A stretch of DNA of 64,000 bases from Altererythrobacter sp. (GTDB lineage Bacteria > Pseudomonadota > Alphaproteobacteria > Sphingomonadales > Sphingomonadaceae), in the NCBI GenBank assembly GCA_017308255.1, contig JAFKFN010000005.1, positions 124,001 through 188,000 of the forward strand. The letters are read 5' to 3'. The position numbers and the translations under genes were made by a program. This document shows, piece after piece, positions 63,241-64,000 of this stretch (positions within the stretch are counted from its first letter, which is position 1; the number at the start of each line of letters is the position of its first letter). The notes under the pieces are model-generated. The model was not told where the DNA came from and did not search any database. It saw only the letters and a program-made list of their open reading frames with translations.

Positions 63241-63391
63241 CCCCGGTTCGCCTTCCCGCCCTGATTGCCTCTGTGATGGTCCACGCTCATGGACTTAGCG
63301 TTCTATCGACGTTCGGCACAGCTATTTTGTTCAGCGAGGACGATGCACGTCAAGGTGAGCCCGGCGCCGGACGCGGGCGCCAGGATGGGGA

Positions 63392-63568
63392 TCAGCTATT
63401 GTCCTCGACCGGCGCGTCGGGGCCGTTCTTCTTGATGGAGTCGATGGCGTTCTGCGCCGACGCCTTCGCTTTGTAGCCCTCGGTCGCGAAGATCACTTCA
63501 CTGTTATATTTGAAGCGGACCCGGAACTCGCCGCCCTTGTCCTTGTAGATCTCGAACTTGTGCGCCAT
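63392..63568 (-). CDS. DUF1508 (YegP-like) small protein
   Basis: 58 aa; ATG at 63568 preceded by CAGGAGG with ideal spacing. The protein reads HKFEIYKDKGGEFRVRFK, ATEGYKAKASAQNAIDSIKK, ending in APVEDNS, a single DUF1508 repeat. Function unknown; the family is widespread and often on mobile elements. The 151-bp gap 63241-63391 to the ATPase gene holds nothing I recognise. Confidence 0.82.
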   Translation of the reverse strand: MAHKFEIYKDKGGEFRVRFKYNSEVIFATEGYKAKASAQNAIDSIKKNGPDAPVEDNS

Positions 63569-63594
63569 TCAATCCTCCTGTTGGCGGGTGAGCT

Positions 63595-63888
63595 TCATGT
63601 GCGGGCACCGAGCTTCTTCGGCTTTGCGGACACGATCGCTGGCGCAAGCATGTCCGGCCAATAGGGCGTGAAGTGGATGACGACGGGTTCGCTCACGATC
63701 CATTTGGTCCCCTCTTCACGCGGTCGCGACTTAACCGAAAACTTGCCGAAGCCGCGTATGGAAATCTCCTCACCGTTGGCAGCGGCGGCAAAGACCGACT
63801 GGAACACGACGTCGAGGATCAGCCGCGCTTCCGCGGTCGGAAGACAGCACGCCGCCGAGATCCGCCGCACAATGTCGTTGCTGTCCAT
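63595..63888 (-). CDS. divergent HU/IHF-family DNA-binding protein
   Basis: 97 aa. The HU core ANGEEISIRGFGKFSVKSRP is clear, but the usual DNA-binding arm with GRNPxTG is replaced by GTKWIVSEPVVIHFTP, so DNA binding may differ. Typical of plasmid or island-encoded nucleoid proteins. It is followed upstream on the same strand by another HU-like gene. Confidence 0.78.
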   Translation of the reverse strand: MDSNDIVRRISAACCLPTAEARLILDVVFQSVFAAAANGEEISIRGFGKFSVKSRPREEGTKWIVSEPVVIHFTPYWPDMLAPAIVSAKPKKLGART

Positions 63889-63926
63889 CGCGCCGCTCCT
63901 CGGGCGATCCCGTCGGCTGGACGGGG

Positions 63927-64000
63927 TCAGGGATTGAGCCGATCTTTCACCGCCTTGCCGGGCTTGAAGGTGAGCCTGGTCGACGCCTTGATCGGCGTAA
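63927..64000 (-). CDS. HU/IHF-like protein, C-terminal fragment (cut by window edge)
   Basis: Only the last 24 codons are visible: TPIKASTRLTFKPGKAVKDR then LNP-stop, the usual C-terminus of HU-type proteins. Start lies beyond the right edge. Tandem with the divergent HU gene 38 bp downstream. Confidence 0.72.
   Translation of the reverse strand, partial: TPIKASTRLTFKPGKAVKDRLNP

Larger units (their letters stand above)
56399..64000. mobile_element. putative guaA-integrated genomic island (left end; continues past the window)
   Basis: Starts at the guaA scar. The first 300 bp (56400-56703) are AT-rich compared with the neighbouring genes and carry no gene. The following genes are of types common in mobile or defence regions: AlbA_2 protein, EEP nuclease-like, SMC-like ATPase with a histidine kinase and receiver-kinase, DUF1508, and two HU-like proteins. 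No integrase is seen in the visible part; it would be expected near guaA at the far end. Confidence 0.5.

Overview
The window is GC-rich, densely packed chromosomal DNA of an alphaproteobacterium, most likely a sphingomonad (Sphingomonadales). This rests on SciP (DUF1153) and GapR (DUF2312) homologues, a Coq7-type quinone hydroxylase, a perfect GGAAC-N16-CGTT promoter of the EcfG general-stress type, and several small secreted or hydrophilic proteins I know only from sphingomonads. The species cannot be fixed from sequence alone. I found no tRNA, rRNA, CRISPR array or intact insertion sequence.

Layout. 1-7,219: envelope genes (degenerate EnvC-like LytM protein, CtpA protease, DsbB, Coq7, a secreted protein), then GFA, FabI, a BrkB membrane protein and a DnaJ protein on the minus strand. 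7,220-12,508: a phased direct-repeat cluster upstream of pdxH, a cation exporter, a PhzF enzyme, a serine hydrolase lipoprotein and mnmA. 12,618-20,299: sciP with a small partner gene, a stress membrane protein with its sigma-EcfG promoter and strong terminator, a two-gene RND efflux operon, DUF445 and an acetyltransferase. 20,392-28,736: etfBA, sucC, a CysQ-like phosphatase, an OmpA lipoprotein, a CNNM/CorC protein, then a remarkable run of hairpins facing the ileS-lspA-DUF3035 operon. 28,733-38,916: ileS, pyk, DUF1244, gapR, a stress SDR, yebC-ruvC and followers, ubiG, lysC. 38,943-47,255: small membrane or secreted proteins, a thermonuclease, and nrdB and nrdA separated by five small genes. 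47,818-56,379: a LuxR-HTH/VOC fusion, nadB, a diguanylate cyclase, an orphan ABC ATPase, an arylamine N-acetyltransferase, pirin and an HxlR regulator.

From about 56,399 to the right edge the character changes. A 15-bp sequence identical in sense to the last codons of guaA (I-E-W-E-stop, minus strand) is stranded without the rest of the gene. The 3' end of guaA is a known integration target, so I read this as an attachment-site scar and the start of an integrated genomic island. The island carries an AlbA_2 (Schlafen-type) protein, an endonuclease/exonuclease/phosphatase-family protein, and a tight minus-strand operon of three genes: an SMC-like coiled-coil ABC ATPase, a histidine kinase with a possible HEAT-like N-terminus, and a receiver domain fused to an aminoglycoside-phosphotransferase-like kinase. 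A DUF1508 protein and two HU-like proteins follow.

The three-gene ATPase / histidine kinase / receiver-kinase operon is the best candidate for an undescribed system: a DNA- or damage-sensing ATPase feeding a phosphorelay whose output is a small-molecule or protein kinase. Its role in defence is inference from gene content and island location.
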